DNA from: JBFHDX01 sp041584475
GTDB lineage: Bacteria; Pseudomonadota; Alphaproteobacteria; UBA8366; JADFVY01
NCBI GenBank assembly: GCA_041584475.1
Contig: JBFHDX010000162.1
Location: forward strand, 1-6,488
Length of the DNA stretch: 6,488 nucleotides
Reading direction: 5' to 3'
Part shown: piece after piece, positions 1 to 5,447 of the stretch
How the letters are laid out: every line of letters starts with the position of its first letter
How positions within the stretch are numbered: the stretch's first letter is position 1
Position numbers and translations under genes: made by a program
The notes under the pieces: model-generated
Database searches by the model: none
The model's input: the letters and a program-made list of their open reading frames with translations, nothing else
Told to the model about the DNA's origin: nothing

Positions 1-820
<820 letters not shown>

Positions 821-827
821 TTCAACG

Positions 828-833
828 ACCTCC
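828..833 (-). promoter_or_regulatory. Ribosome binding site of groEL
   Basis: The plus strand reads ACCTCC, that is GGAGGT on the minus strand, seven bases before the ATG at 818-820. It is a near-consensus Shine-Dalgarno and supports the MSAKDVSF start. Confidence 0.8.
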
Positions 834-966
834 AGGTCACTGTCACGAGCACCGGCGGCCCGCGCCGTCGACCCCACAGGCAGGGAATCGATCGGCGGGC
901 GGCCCGCTTCGTCGCGCCGGGAGCGCTCGTCCGGACGGGCCTGGCCGGATCGCGCACCGTTGCGGA

Positions 967-972
967 CGCATA
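967..972 (-). promoter_or_regulatory. Candidate -10 element of an FNR-type groEL promoter
   Basis: The minus strand reads TATGCG, separated by exactly 22 bases from the FNR-type box at 995-1008. That is the gap found in class II FNR promoters, where the box is centred at -41.5. Transcription would start near 960 and leave a leader of about 140 bases before groEL. Only the TAT part matches the TATAAT consensus, so the spacing is the main argument. Confidence 0.35.
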
Positions 973-994
973 GGCCGGAACCGCGTAACCCGCA

Positions 995-1008
995 TTGATA
1001 CAGGTCAA
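995..1008. promoter_or_regulatory. FNR/ANR/FixK-type binding site
   Basis: TTGATACAGGTCAA matches the FNR-family consensus TTGAT-N4-ATCAA at nine of ten defined bases and fits the FixK form TTGA-N6-TCAA fully. This family of CRP-like regulators responds to low oxygen or to oxygen-sensing two-component systems. The site lies between the divergent groEL and hemerythrin genes. Its spacing to a TATGCG element fits transcription toward groEL. Toward hemerythrin the base at the same distance begins TCGCGG, which is not a -10. The regulator itself is not in the window. Confidence 0.6.
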
Positions 1009-1081
1009 GCGCGCGGTTGGCGAGTCCCGTTCGCGGTCCAGTCGCGGCGGCCGCCGCCGCCCTCACGCCGCGGCCGCTGCC

Positions 1082-1111
1082 GTGTCATACGCCCGGCCCG
1101 CATGCTAGACT
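1082..1111 (+). promoter_or_regulatory. Candidate sigma-70-type promoter of the hemerythrin gene
   Basis: GTGTCA at 1082-1087 (four of six matches to TTGACA) is followed after 18 bases by TAGACT at 1106-1111 (four of six matches to TATAAT). This predicts a start near 1118 and a leader of about 50 bases. It is a prediction from motif and spacing only. Confidence 0.4.
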
Positions 1112-1167
1112 GTACCCCGACGCACGGCCCGCCGCAGGGCAGGCCAATCGCATTGTTCGAGGTGGCC

Positions 1168-1545
1168 ATGGCATCGCTGCAGTGGGACGAGACGTACAGC
1201 GTCGGCGACGCGCATCTGGACGAACAGCACAAGGGCCTTATCGACCTGATCAACATGCTCGACCGCGAGATGGCCGTCGACGTCGCCCTCGGGCTGCTGC
1301 AGCGGTACGTCGATGAGCATTTCCGCGACGAGGAGCGCATGCTCGAGGAAGCGGGCTATCCCGATCTGGCCGCCCACAAGCTGCAGCACGATGCGTTCGA
1401 GGAATGGCTGCGCGTCTCGCGCACGGCATCCCAGTCGGGCGAGGTCGCGGGCCTGCTGCGCGACAACATCCGCACCTACCTCAAGACCTGGCTCATCAAT
1501 CACATCCTGGTCTCGGACAAGGCCTACGCCTCCTATCTGAAGTAG
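1168..1545 (+). CDS. Bacteriohemerythrin (single-domain, O2-binding di-iron protein)
   Basis: This 125-residue protein covers the whole hemerythrin domain and nothing else, the usual length of free-standing bacteriohemerythrins. These are soluble four-helix bundles that bind O2 at a non-haem di-iron site and serve in O2 delivery, storage or sensing. All seven iron ligands are visible: H21 (DEQHK), H51 and E55 (EHFRDEE), H70 and H74 (HKLQH), H112 and D117 (NHILVSDKAY). The N-terminal LQWDETYSVG is the typical family opening. The ATG at 1168 was chosen because homology begins there and GAGGT lies just before it. An in-frame ATG at 1102 would add 22 residues without family similarity. The gene stands alone, divergent from groEL across a region with an FNR-type box, which suits a low-oxygen role. 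That link is inferred. No signal peptide or fused signalling domain is present. Confidence 0.95.
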   Translation: MASLQWDETYSVGDAHLDEQHKGLIDLINMLDREMAVDVALGLLQRYVDEHFRDEERMLEEAGYPDLAAHKLQHDAFEEWLRVSRTASQSGEVAGLLRDNIRTYLKTWLINHILVSDKAYASYLK

Positions 1546-1620
1546 GCGTTCGCGCCCGGCCATCCCGTGACGCGCCGAAATTTGCCGCGTCGGTGGAATA
1601 ATCTTCACACATTCCCGTTG

Positions 1621-1636
1621 TTAAGACGGTGTTAAC
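1621..1636 (+). promoter_or_regulatory. CtrA-type binding site TTAA-N7-TTAAC
   Basis: TTAAGACGGTGTTAAC matches the full CtrA consensus of alphaproteobacteria, TTAA-N7-TTAAC, at all nine defined bases. CtrA is the response regulator that governs cell-cycle, motility and related genes. The site is in a gene-free stretch, oriented toward the HEAT-repeat gene 245 bases downstream. An AT-rich GATAAT directly follows (1637-1642) and could be a -10, but no good -35 sits at the right distance. Such an A/T-rich match is unusual against this GC-rich background. Confidence 0.5.
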
Positions 1637-1725
1637 GATAATCGTCGGGGTGCGGGGCATGGCCAACATTGCGATCCGGTGTCCTGGACAGGGCGGGGGA
1701 ACGGCGCAAGGCCGCGCCCGGCGTA

Positions 1726-1800
1726 CCGACTTCGGTTGTCGGGAACACCGGTTACCTCATCGGTGATGCGGGGACGGTTCCGCTCGCGGGGCCGTCCCCG
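1726..1800 (+). other. Three consecutive hairpins, candidate structured leader or small RNA
   Basis: Three stem-loops follow each other almost without gap. The first is CCGAC/GTCGG at 1726-1730 and 1738-1742. The second is CACCG/CGGTG at 1746-1750 and 1761-1765. The third is long: bases 1769-1782 pair with 1787-1800, nine Watson-Crick pairs at the base (CGGGGACGG with CCGTCCCCG), then two G-T pairs and three more pairs. No T-run follows the last stem, so it is not a classic terminator. The block sits between the CtrA-type site and the HEAT gene, about 80 bases before its ATG. It could be a structured 5' leader or an independent small RNA. No known riboswitch class was recognised. The rest of 1546-1880 shows nothing further. 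Confidence 0.35.
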
Positions 1801-1880
1801 GCCGATCGCCGGACGAGGCGAAGTGGAAGCCGGATTGGCAAGGGTGAAGGGCTTGCACGCGCTTGAAGGGTGGACAGGCG

Positions 1881-2957
1881 ATGAGTAACGAGAACGGTCG
1901 CTTCACGGCCGACGACGACGGATGGACGGAACCTCTCACGGGGCATGAAACGGCGAGGCTGCTCGACCTGCTGAGCGACGCCGACGAGGCGACGCGGCAG
2001 GCCGCGGCGATGATCCTGCAACGACGGGGTGAACAGCCGGCGTTCGTCCGCGCGGCCCAGCTGCTGCGTCACGAGCGTGCCGAATGCCGGGAGATTGCGG
2101 CCTTTCTCCTGGGACAGCTCGGCTACACGCGCGGCCTGCCGTATCGCGAGCATTCGATACCGCTGCTCGAAGCGCTGCTGAACGACGATCCGTGCGCCGA
2201 CGTGCGCGCCAGTACGGCAGCGGCGCTCGGTTATCTGGAGGCCCGCGGCGCGCTGGTCAAACTGGTTCGCGCGGCTGCGGATCCCGCGCCGCAGGTGCGG
2301 CTCGCGGTCGCCGAGGCGCTCGGCCGGCTCGCCATGCCCGGCTGCGAGGTGGTCCTCGAGCAGCTGCGCCGCGACCCGCATCCCGAGGTCGTCGAGTGGG
2401 CGCGCACCGGGACGGAGATACTAGTCGGGCGTCAACTGGACGGCGTGCCGTCGCGGGACCTGCGCGCGATCGCCCGCGATGCCGGACGCGATGCGTTGCA
2501 TCGTCGGGTCGCTGCGGAAATCCTCGCCCAGCGTAACGGGCCGCTGGCCTGCGACGAGGGCTTTCGGCTGGCGCTCGAGGGCGACGCGGAGCTGCGCCTG
2601 AGCGCGGTGTTCCTGCTGGCCGCGGCGGCGGTCTGGGACGGCGAATCGCGGGCGGACGTCGTTCCGTTTCTGGTCGACATGGTGCGGCACGAGGGCGCCG
2701 AGCATGTCCGCGCCGCGGCCGCGGAGGGGCTCGCCGAACTGGGCGAGACGGTGTTGCGCGCGGTGCTGGCGGAGGCGGCATCCGGGCCCGACATCACGGT
2801 GGGCAAGGGAGCCGCGTGGGCACTTGCGCGCATCAACGACGCGAAGGACTCCGGAATCGGTCTGGCCGACCTGCTGCTCGCCGACCGCCCTGACGGGGAT
2901 CGGGCGGCCGTCGGCGGGCGCAGGGGCCCCGACATCCTCGAATTCGCCAAGCCATGA
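1881..2957 (+). CDS. HEAT-repeat domain protein, soluble, function unknown
   Basis: A 358-residue protein made almost wholly of HEAT-like helical pairs, which form curved scaffolds for protein-protein contacts. Repeat-like units are visible at about 27-50, 58-82, 95-121, 125-152, 156-183, 228-254, 262-289 and 292-319. The clearest have the DPxPxVRxxVAEALGxL pattern (134-150 and 273-288). There is no signal peptide, membrane segment or catalytic motif, so it is probably cytoplasmic. The acidic N-terminus (1-20) and a Gly/Arg-rich tail ending ILEFAKP lie outside the repeats. The ATG at 1881 is preferred; AAGGG lies about ten bases before it. A TTG at 1863 would add six residues. Family members include bilin-lyase-like and scaffold proteins, but no bilin or phycobilisome context exists here. 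The product name is safe; its partner is unknown. A CtrA-type box and three hairpins lie upstream. Confidence 0.88.
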   Translation: MSNENGRFTADDDGWTEPLTGHETARLLDLLSDADEATRQAAAMILQRRGEQPAFVRAAQLLRHERAECREIAAFLLGQLGYTRGLPYREHSIPLLEALLNDDPCADVRASTAAALGYLEARGALVKLVRAAADPAPQVRLAVAEALGRLAMPGCEVVLEQLRRDPHPEVVEWARTGTEILVGRQLDGVPSRDLRAIARDAGRDALHRRVAAEILAQRNGPLACDEGFRLALEGDAELRLSAVFLLAAAAVWDGESRADVVPFLVDMVRHEGAEHVRAAAAEGLAELGETVLRAVLAEAASGPDITVGKGAAWALARINDAKDSGIGLADLLLADRPDGDRAAVGGRRGPDILEFAKP

Positions 2958-3062
2958 TCGCGGCGCCGCACGGGCCGGCGGGCGCGCGGCGCGCGGCGTC
3001 CGTTAACCGGGCGGCAACACGGTCGGGCTACGCTGTCCGTGAACGACATCACGGGGACGGCG

Positions 3063-3143
3063 ATGAGAAAGATCATTCCTGCACTTGACGGGCATGGCGA
3101 CGCGTCACGCGTCGTCGCGTCCGGGCGGCCGCGGTCCCGGTGA
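3063..3143 (+). CDS. Possible 26-residue upstream peptide (uncertain)
   Basis: An ATG at 3063, preceded by the purine-rich CACGGGGACGG, opens a 26-codon frame (MRKIIPALDGHGDASRV and nine more residues, then TGA at 3141-3143). Its first eight codons are richer in A/T at third positions than the neighbours, and the stop lies 22 bases before the ATG of the next gene. It could be a translated leader, the remnant of a broken gene, or chance. An in-frame GTG at 3039 would lengthen it. No family is recognised, and its short length makes it doubtful. Confidence 0.2.
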   Translation: MRKIIPALDGHGDASRVVASGRPRSR

Positions 3144-3155
3144 CTGGGCGCCAGC

Positions 3156-3160
3156 GGTGA
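3156..3160 (+). promoter_or_regulatory. Ribosome binding site supporting the 3166 start
   Basis: GGTGA lies five bases before the ATG at 3166. The alternative starts at 3085 (TTG) and 3094 (ATG) have no comparable site. It is moderate support only. Confidence 0.4.
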
Positions 3161-3165
3161 CGGTC

Positions 3166-4044
3166 ATGCGGGACGACCCGCGACTCGCTCCCCTGATCGC
3201 TGAGTGCCGGCGGCGTGTCGCCGCCGGGGCCGACGATGCGGCGCTCGCGACCTGGCTGCGTGCAGCGGTGCCGTCGGACTGTGCCGCCGCGGACATCGTG
3301 CAGGCGGCGCTGGGCTGCGACGCCGATGAAGCGCGGCGCATCGCCGGATCGGCCGGGGCCGGGCCGCGACCCGGCCCGGGCCTCAGTCCCGTGCCGGATG
3401 CCCGGGCGGCGCGACCCGCCAAGAGCTTCGGCAGGCGCCCGGACGTGACCGGTCCGGGGCGCGAGTCGCGTGAGTCCCCGCGGCCGCGAGCCGGTGTGGA
3501 AGCCGCCGACGAGGAATCCGGGGACCGCGGGGCACAGGCGCCGCCGCAGGAGTCGCTCGACGACCCGGCACAACAGCCCGCGGCGCTGGACTCGATCCCG
3601 ATTCAGCGGCGGGAAGACCCGCCGCCTCCGGCAGCAGGCGCCGGCCCGGGCCCCGACCCGGACCGTCCGGCCTCGCCCCCGCGCCCCGCCAGCGAGGCGG
3701 AGCTGGCGCAGGCGGCCCGGCGCCTCGGCATCCAGTTCCGCGACAGCGGAATCGAGCTGCCCACCGACCTGCGGGACGGCTCCCACGACGAGGTCGTGCG
3801 CAAGCTCGGCATTCGTTTTCGCGACGACGAACCGCAAACGGAACCCGCCAGCGTCGCGGACGACCTGTCGCTCGAGGCCGAACGACTCGGCATCCGTTTT
3901 CGCGAGCCGGGCAAATTGCCGCGCAAGGCAACCCCCGGCCTGACCAAGTATTGGTTCTGGATCGCCCTCGCCGTCGCCCTGGCGGTAATCATGCCCGTGC
4001 TCGTCCAGTCGGTGGGGCCGTTCGTTGCCCACCTCAGCGAATAA
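3166..4044 (+). CDS. Tail-anchored protein with helical N-domain and three 27-residue LGI-x-FR repeats; unknown
   Basis: This 292-residue protein is not recognised as a named family. Its parts in order are as follows. An N-terminal helical domain (about 4-60) has the pattern LIxECRxRxxxGADxAxLxxWL and a later G-x4-EA, shared with the next gene. A low-complexity Pro/Ala/Arg/Glu linker (about 62-178) is probably disordered. Three repeats of exactly 27 residues have cores RRLGIQFRD (185-193), RKLGIRFRD (212-220) and ERLGIRFRE (239-247). A basic patch (K250, R253, K254, K261) precedes a single membrane helix (about 262-284), leaving eight residues beyond it. This predicts a C-tail-anchored inner-membrane protein with its bulk in the cytoplasm. 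The start at 3166 is chosen because similarity to the next protein begins at once and GGTGA precedes it. An ATG at 3094 would add 24 residues. It is probably co-transcribed with the gene at 4072. Confidence 0.8.
   Translation: MRDDPRLAPLIAECRRRVAAGADDAALATWLRAAVPSDCAAADIVQAALGCDADEARRIAGSAGAGPRPGPGLSPVPDARAARPAKSFGRRPDVTGPGRESRESPRPRAGVEAADEESGDRGAQAPPQESLDDPAQQPAALDSIPIQRREDPPPPAAGAGPGPDPDRPASPPRPASEAELAQAARRLGIQFRDSGIELPTDLRDGSHDEVVRKLGIRFRDDEPQTEPASVADDLSLEAERLGIRFREPGKLPRKATPGLTKYWFWIALAVALAVIMPVLVQSVGPFVAHLSE
3682..3924 (+). repeat. Three tandem 81-bp coding repeats (27 residues each)
   Basis: Within the tail-anchored protein the conserved Leu codon of the LGI-x-FR core occurs at 3724, 3805 and 3886, exactly 81 bases apart each time. 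Each core is preceded by a short charged helix-like stretch and followed by D/E and a variable Pro-containing segment. The DNA has diverged at third positions (for example CGCCTCGGCATC against AAGCTCGGCATT), so the repeat has been kept at protein level and is not a recent duplication. Confidence 0.8.
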
Positions 4045-4059
4045 GGGCGTGGGGCGGAT

Positions 4060-4065
4060 GAGGGA
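4060..4065 (+). promoter_or_regulatory. Ribosome binding site deciding a TTG start
   Basis: GAGGGA lies six bases before the TTG at 4072. No ATG or GTG exists in this frame between the preceding stop (4042-4044) and that TTG, and the ATG at 4058 opens a frame that stops after five codons. The TTG is therefore the likely start. Confidence 0.65.
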
Positions 4066-4071
4066 CGCGCA

Positions 4072-4386
4072 TTGACCCCGGCGAAGGACCCGCACAGTCT
4101 CGACCGGCTGATCGACGAGTGTCGTGCGCGGCGCCGCACCGGCGCGGACGAGGCAAGCCTCGTCGCCTGGCTGCACACGAGGAAGCTGCCGCTGTTCAAG
4201 GCCGTTCGCGTGCTCATGGGGGCGTTCGGCTGGTCCGCCGGCGAGGCCGCGCACCGCATCCATTCCAATCCGGCCTGGGCGGACAGCCGGGCGCTCTGGG
4301 GTTCGCTGCGAGAGGCGCTCGAGGCTATCGAGGCGGCAAGCGCGGAAGACGCCGCAAGCGGGGACGGCAAAGCGCCGGAAGATTAG
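4072..4386 (+). CDS. Small protein sharing the N-terminal domain of the upstream tail-anchored protein; unknown
   Basis: This 104-residue protein consists of one helical domain (about 6-63) and a charged Ala/Glu-rich helix and tail (about 73-104). The domain aligns with residues 4-60 of the upstream gene: LIDECRARRRTGADEASLVAWL against LIAECRRRVAAGADDAALATWL (each split here as 11+11), followed by G-x4-EA in both. By eye about 18 of 55 positions are identical. There is no signal peptide or membrane helix, so it is expected in the cytoplasm. It begins with TTG 27 bases after the upstream stop, with a good Shine-Dalgarno, which implies co-transcription and perhaps coupled expression. A plausible idea is that the two domains interact, the small protein being a free partner of the membrane-anchored one. 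That is inference. Family unknown. Confidence 0.8.
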   Translation: MTPAKDPHSLDRLIDECRARRRTGADEASLVAWLHTRKLPLFKAVRVLMGAFGWSAGEAAHRIHSNPAWADSRALWGSLREALEAIEAASAEDAASGDGKAPED

Positions 4387-4436
4387 GCCCGGCTCGGGCG
4401 TCCACCGGCACAGCGCCCGGCAGATCGTGCGCCGGT
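4387..4436. terminator. Candidate hairpins between convergent genes
   Basis: Right after the stop at 4386 is a short stem GCCCG/CGGGC (4387-4391 with 4395-4399). A larger imperfect stem follows, ACCGGCAC (4404-4411) with GTGCGCCGGT (4427-4436), which has a bulge. The block lies in the 66-base gap between two genes that run toward each other, so it could end transcription from both sides. No T-run follows on either strand, so this is weak support. Confidence 0.3.
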
Positions 4437-4452
4437 CGGCTCGATCATCGGC

Positions 4453-5220
4453 CTACCAGCCCGACAGCGACGCCCAGTAAGCGTGCGTGTTGTCGATCTG
4501 CAGCCGCTCGTGCCGCTCTTCGAGACATTTGCGGAGGCGGTAGCCGACCGACTGGTCGACGGTGCGGTTGCACGCCTCGAAGTTCCGGCGCACCAGGTCC
4601 GGCGCGTCCGGTCCGGCGAGCGCGTGCCATAAGCGCTTGCGCTCGGCGGCGTCGACGTCGCCGTGCATCGGCAGGGCGTTGATCAGCAGACCGCTGAGCC
4701 GCACCGATCGCGCACGTTCCGACTCGCCCTCGAGGATCGCCTCGGCAGCACTGCGCAGGGGCCCTGTCGCCTCAGCGATCTCCGCGGGTTTCAACGGATC
4801 CGGATCGCCGGCGCGGGCAACCGGCAGCAGGGCCGCGCGCGGGCCGACCTCGAGCGCCACCGACCGCGCCGACAGCGCCTGCACCGGAAGCGACAGGTCT
4901 GCCCGCACGGCCGTGAAACCGTAGCGGCTGCGCAAATCGAGGAGCGCGCCGGCCGCGATGCGGGACGTCGAGCCGTCCGGCCCGGTGAGGATCAGCGTCA
5001 GCGACGTGCCCTCGGCCGGCACGTAGGCGGTCTCGTGGTCGGGCGGCAGGCGCTGCTGCTGCAGGCAGAAGGCGGACAGCATGGCGGTGCAGGTGTCGCC
5101 GCTGCACTGCATCGGGACGGGCCGTTCGCCGGTGGCGACGAGACCCAGGATCTGCGGCGCCGCGAGCGCCGGCGAGGCGGCGGCCAGCAGGGCGAGGAGA
5201 GCCGGAAGGCTGCGGACCAT
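4453..5220 (-). CDS. Exported five-cysteine protein, paralogue of the divergent neighbour; unknown
   Basis: A 255-residue protein with a Sec-type signal peptide (1-20, hydrophobic core LPALLALLAAASPALA, cleavage expected before APQ at 21-23). The mature part is periplasmic or secreted. It has a cysteine cluster C39-x4-C44 and C52 in the motif SAFCLQ, a central region likely rich in beta strands (about 60-135), DPDPL at 139-143, and a helical C-terminal part with C217 and C232 (RKCLEER). All five cysteines and DPDPL recur with equal local spacing in the divergent gene at 5448. No enzyme motif or named family is recognised. The start is fixed by GGAGG eight bases upstream. Cysteines at an export site suggest disulfides, yet five is odd, leaving one free or pairing between subunits. 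Confidence in the gene is high; the function is unknown. Confidence 0.88.
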   Translation of the reverse strand: MVRSLPALLALLAAASPALAAPQILGLVATGERPVPMQCSGDTCTAMLSAFCLQQQRLPPDHETAYVPAEGTSLTLILTGPDGSTSRIAAGALLDLRSRYGFTAVRADLSLPVQALSARSVALEVGPRAALLPVARAGDPDPLKPAEIAEATGPLRSAAEAILEGESERARSVRLSGLLINALPMHGDVDAAERKRLWHALAGPDAPDLVRRNFEACNRTVDQSVGYRLRKCLEERHERLQIDNTHAYWASLSGW

Positions 5221-5253
5221 TCTTCGATCCTCCGACGGTGATCGCGCCGGCGA

Positions 5254-5282
5254 ATCGTGGCACCGGCGGCGCCGCCGGTCAA
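5254..5282 (-). promoter_or_regulatory. Candidate promoter of the minus-strand exported protein gene
   Basis: On the minus strand TTGACC (5277-5282, five of six consensus bases) is followed after exactly 17 bases by CACGAT (5254-5259, three of six). The -35 is strong and the spacing ideal, but the -10 is weak. The predicted start is about 30 bases before the ATG. The spacer is almost wholly taken up by the palindrome at 5262-5279. Confidence 0.45.
5262..5279. promoter_or_regulatory. 18-bp perfect palindrome, possible operator
   Basis: ACCGGCGGCGCCGCCGGT is identical to its reverse complement over 18 bases. It sits between the -35 and -10 of the predicted minus-strand promoter and overlaps half of the -35. 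A dimeric repressor bound there would block the promoter. The sequence is only G/C apart from the outer pair, so in this base composition chance is not excluded. Confidence 0.35.
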
Positions 5283-5344
5283 ATCAATCCGCGGGTCGAC
5301 ACGGCCCGACACGGGAAATTGTGCCCACGGAGGCGAATCTTGGC

Positions 5345-5350
5345 TACTAT
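5345..5350 (+). promoter_or_regulatory. Candidate -10 element for the plus-strand exported protein gene
   Basis: TACTAT matches TATAAT at five of six bases in the 227-base gap shared with the divergent gene. A start near 5357 would leave a leader of about 90 bases. The -35 is poor (GTGCCC at 5321-5326, 18 bases away), so an activator may be needed or the call may be wrong. Confidence 0.35.
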
Positions 5351-5360
5351 CGGGCGTGAT

Positions 5361-5420
5361 CCGGGGTTCGCCCCGGCCGAGCCGGGTCCCGTCGTTGCCG
5401 GACGCGCCGCCGGCGACGGG
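5361..5420 (+). other. Two hairpins in the predicted leader of the 5448 gene
   Basis: CCGGGG-TTCG-CCCCGG (5361-5376) is a perfect six-pair stem with a four-base loop. A second stem pairs CCCGTCG (5388-5394) with CGACGGG (5414-5420). Both lie between the predicted start site and the Shine-Dalgarno at 5434. They could shape mRNA stability or translation, or attenuate transcription. There is no T-run after either. Confidence 0.35.
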
Positions 5421-5433
5421 TTCCGCAGGTAAG

Positions 5434-5439
5434 GGAGGT
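5434..5439 (+). promoter_or_regulatory. Strong ribosome binding site of the 5448 gene
   Basis: GGAGGT within AAGGGAGGTGA, eight bases before the ATG at 5448, is among the best Shine-Dalgarno matches in the window and fixes the start. Confidence 0.8.
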
Positions 5440-5447
5440 GACCCGTC

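Noticed and set aside
821..1167. A groES gene or CIRCE heat-shock repeat upstream of groEL
   Set aside because: Neither a 95-100 residue GroES-like frame nor the TTAGCACTC-N9-GAGTGCTAA repeat is present in the gap.
1863..1880. TTG at 1863 as start of the HEAT-repeat gene
   Set aside because: It would add only MKGGQA; the ATG at 1881 has AAGGG upstream and is the more usual codon.
1679..1888. A small plus-strand frame (69 codons) in the gap before the HEAT gene
   Set aside because: It runs into the start of the HEAT gene, is dominated by Arg/Gly/Pro as expected from non-coding GC-rich DNA, and covers the hairpin block.
1752..2381. A 209-codon minus-strand frame over the hairpin block and the HEAT gene start
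   Set aside because: It overlaps clear HEAT-repeat coding sequence in the opposite direction and has no recognisable domain or ribosome binding site.
3003..3017. GTTAACC as a possible CtrA half site before the tail-anchored gene
   Set aside because: The second half at the right distance reads GCAA instead of TTAA; one half site is too weak to call.
3073..4263. A 396-codon open frame on the minus strand
   Set aside because: It is antisense to the tail-anchored gene and part of the next; the plus frames have repeats, a membrane helix, ribosome binding sites and mutual homology, the minus frame has none of these.
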